Source: Crotophaga sulcirostris (Eukaryota; Chordata; Aves; Cuculiformes; Crotophagidae). From it: a stretch of DNA of 64,000 nucleotides. The translations under genes and the position numbers were made by a program. Below are positions 62,643 through 64,000 of the stretch, piece by piece. Under the pieces are notes generated by a model, which worked only from the letters and a program-made list of their open reading frames with translations, was not told where the DNA came from and made no database searches. The stretch's first letter is position 1. Every line of letters begins with the position of its first letter. Where the stretch lies: assembly GCA_013397455.1 (NCBI GenBank), contig VYZB01000036.1, positions 2,781,690-2,845,689 on the forward strand, written 5' to 3'.

Positions 62643-63097
62643 TTGACAATGGATGGAGATGGATAGAAGATGGAAGCAGAAAGCCAGTACAGCTACTTTT
62701 GCCTGCTAAGGATTATTTATCTGCCTCTGAGAAAAGGCAATACCAAATTATAAGGAATACTCTGGCAGACCATTTCAGTGTTAAGTGTTTGACTGTCACT
62801 TGTAGTTTTACTGATAAATATACCCCTGGGCTGCCACAGCTTTCCTCAGGGTCCATCTCTCACCATCCAGGTTCACATTCATTCATTCCCCCAACCCTGT
62901 CTGCCCCTGGCCACTCTCACCAGCAACTCTCTTCATTATGTGCCCAGCTTCCCACCTCTAGGAATGGAAATAAAAACTTTTTGACAAATGAAGCAGTAAT
63001 GTATTTGGTTCAGATAAAGCAGTATTTTTATATAGGGAGAGGATATTATCATCCACTCTATGAAAGTAAATATGGAGTTTTTAGCAATGAAGAATAA
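62643..63097 (+). other. Possible internal (leader/gag) remnant of the ERVL-like element
   Basis: Downstream of the primer binding site a reading frame stays open from about 62627 to 63097, roughly 156 codons. It has no ATG at its beginning and no retroviral motif I can recognise, such as a zinc knuckle, major homology region or protease box. It could be leader or early gag sequence of the truncated element or simply unrelated DNA. The point where retroviral sequence ends cannot be fixed from this window. Confidence 0.3.
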
Positions 63098-64000
63098 AGG
63101 AAGAAATACAGGGAAACAATTCATAACAAGTGGCATAAAGGCAACATACTTTTCAAGGCTCCTACTAGAATTAAGGAAAAGAAAATTTTTTATTCACTTC
63201 TGAAGTGGTCTAATGACTGTTTAAAAGAACAGTAGAAAGCTGGGATGCTCTAGAGAGACTAAGAATTAGTATAAATGTGAAAAATATCCCATAGTGAGAA
63301 TTACTTTAAAGTACTCCCATGCGTTTCAGAGAGATGTTGCAGAGAAATTGTAAAATACAATCCTTACTCCAGAATATTTCACATTTTATAAATCGTGTGC
63401 TTTACAGTAGCCACTTTATATCTATTGGCTTAGGAACAGACTGGGTCTTTGCAGGATTGAGGCTGAAGACCATAGTTCTACAAATGTTTATGAATGAGTA
63501 GAAAGTAAGGCTGAGTCCTAAAAAGCACAGTATACTGTGGGTGAGGAAAAAATATGTTGAGGAAAAACAGAGGAGAGTTATATTTTTCAACCATAAATAA
63601 TGTGGTATCCTTTAAGACAACTCTTGCATAGAAGTTATGTGTTGAAAAGAAACATCTATTTTCATAAGTTAATGGTATAATAGAAATATTAAAATATGGA
63701 ATAGAGAAGTATGCATCCATTCAACAACGCTATGATGTTCTTGAAAGAATATTTTAAACAAAAAATTAGAACATCTCCTCCTGCCTGCCCTGCTTCCATC
63801 CTGAAAAGTACTTTCCTTGCTTTCATGAGTACAAGCAAATCAACACTCTGTTAGCACAAGGTAGCTCTTGTTTGAATTGTGTACCCTGGAGATGCATAAT
63901 GAGTGCAAAGGAACAGCTCCTAAGGGGGTTCAGATTCTGAGAAAGGAGAGAAATTAAAGTGCCCTGCATACATGGTCTGGATCCTATGAAGGGAGTGAGA
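63098..64000. other. AT-rich sequence without recognisable gene
   Basis: I see no gene, named repeat or second LTR copy in the last 0.9 kb. Short overlapping frames on both strands lack known domains. Confidence 0.55.

Noticed and set aside
1..64000. tRNA, rRNA, snRNA, CRISPR or prokaryotic gene features
   Set aside because: No recognisable sequence for any of these on either strand; the window is eukaryotic non-coding DNA.

Overview
This window is non-coding vertebrate nuclear DNA, almost certainly from a bird. The main evidence is at least six fragments of CR1 LINE retrotransposons. They carry the typical avian CR1 3' ends: 8-bp direct repeats of the ATTCTATG or TGATACTG type, placed after the degenerate C-terminus of ORF2. 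A class III (ERVL-like) LTR with a tRNA-Leu-type primer binding site and a small hAT-type MITE fit the same picture. The background is AT-rich. I found no bacterial-style operon, rRNA, tRNA, CRISPR array or recognisable protein-coding exon. The open reading frames are short, mutually overlapping on both strands and without recognisable domains, apart from frames that fall inside CR1 copies. The window is therefore a stretch of gene desert or the inside of a very long intron.

Layout. From 1 to 10.2 kb there is AT-rich sequence with a few low-complexity tracts and traces of a very old interspersed repeat. An old plus-strand CR1 lies at 10.2-10.6 kb. A minus-strand CR1 3' end is followed by a (TTATTA)-like AT-rich tract at 15.9-16.4 kb. 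A clear plus-strand CR1 3' end lies at 19.6-20.0 kb. A 186-bp hAT-like MITE with terminal inverted repeats and a decayed 8-bp target duplication lies at 24.34-24.52 kb. A second CR1 subfamily, with TGATACTG-type ends, is present twice at about 94% identity (32.1-32.4 kb and 49.6-49.8 kb). Between them, at 48.2-49.4 kb, is the longest CR1 copy. It retains a broken reverse transcriptase with frameshifts, two adjacent in-frame stops, a D-to-N change in the catalytic doublet and an internal deletion. A GC-rich island with a canonical G-quadruplex motif lies at 58.3-58.8 kb. An ERVL-like 5' LTR with TATA box, poly(A) signal and primer binding site lies at about 61.9-62.6 kb.

There is no gene network to describe. 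The biology here is layered transposon history: very old sauropsid-type repeats, then CR1 subfamilies of different ages, a cut-and-paste MITE and a retroviral LTR, all in an AT-rich, gene-poor background. I did not find evidence of an undescribed functional system. The most checkable observations are the MITE with its target duplication, the retroviral LTR, the dead CR1 reverse transcriptase, two G-quadruplex motifs and a recurrent palindromic motif that seems to mark an ancient repeat family.
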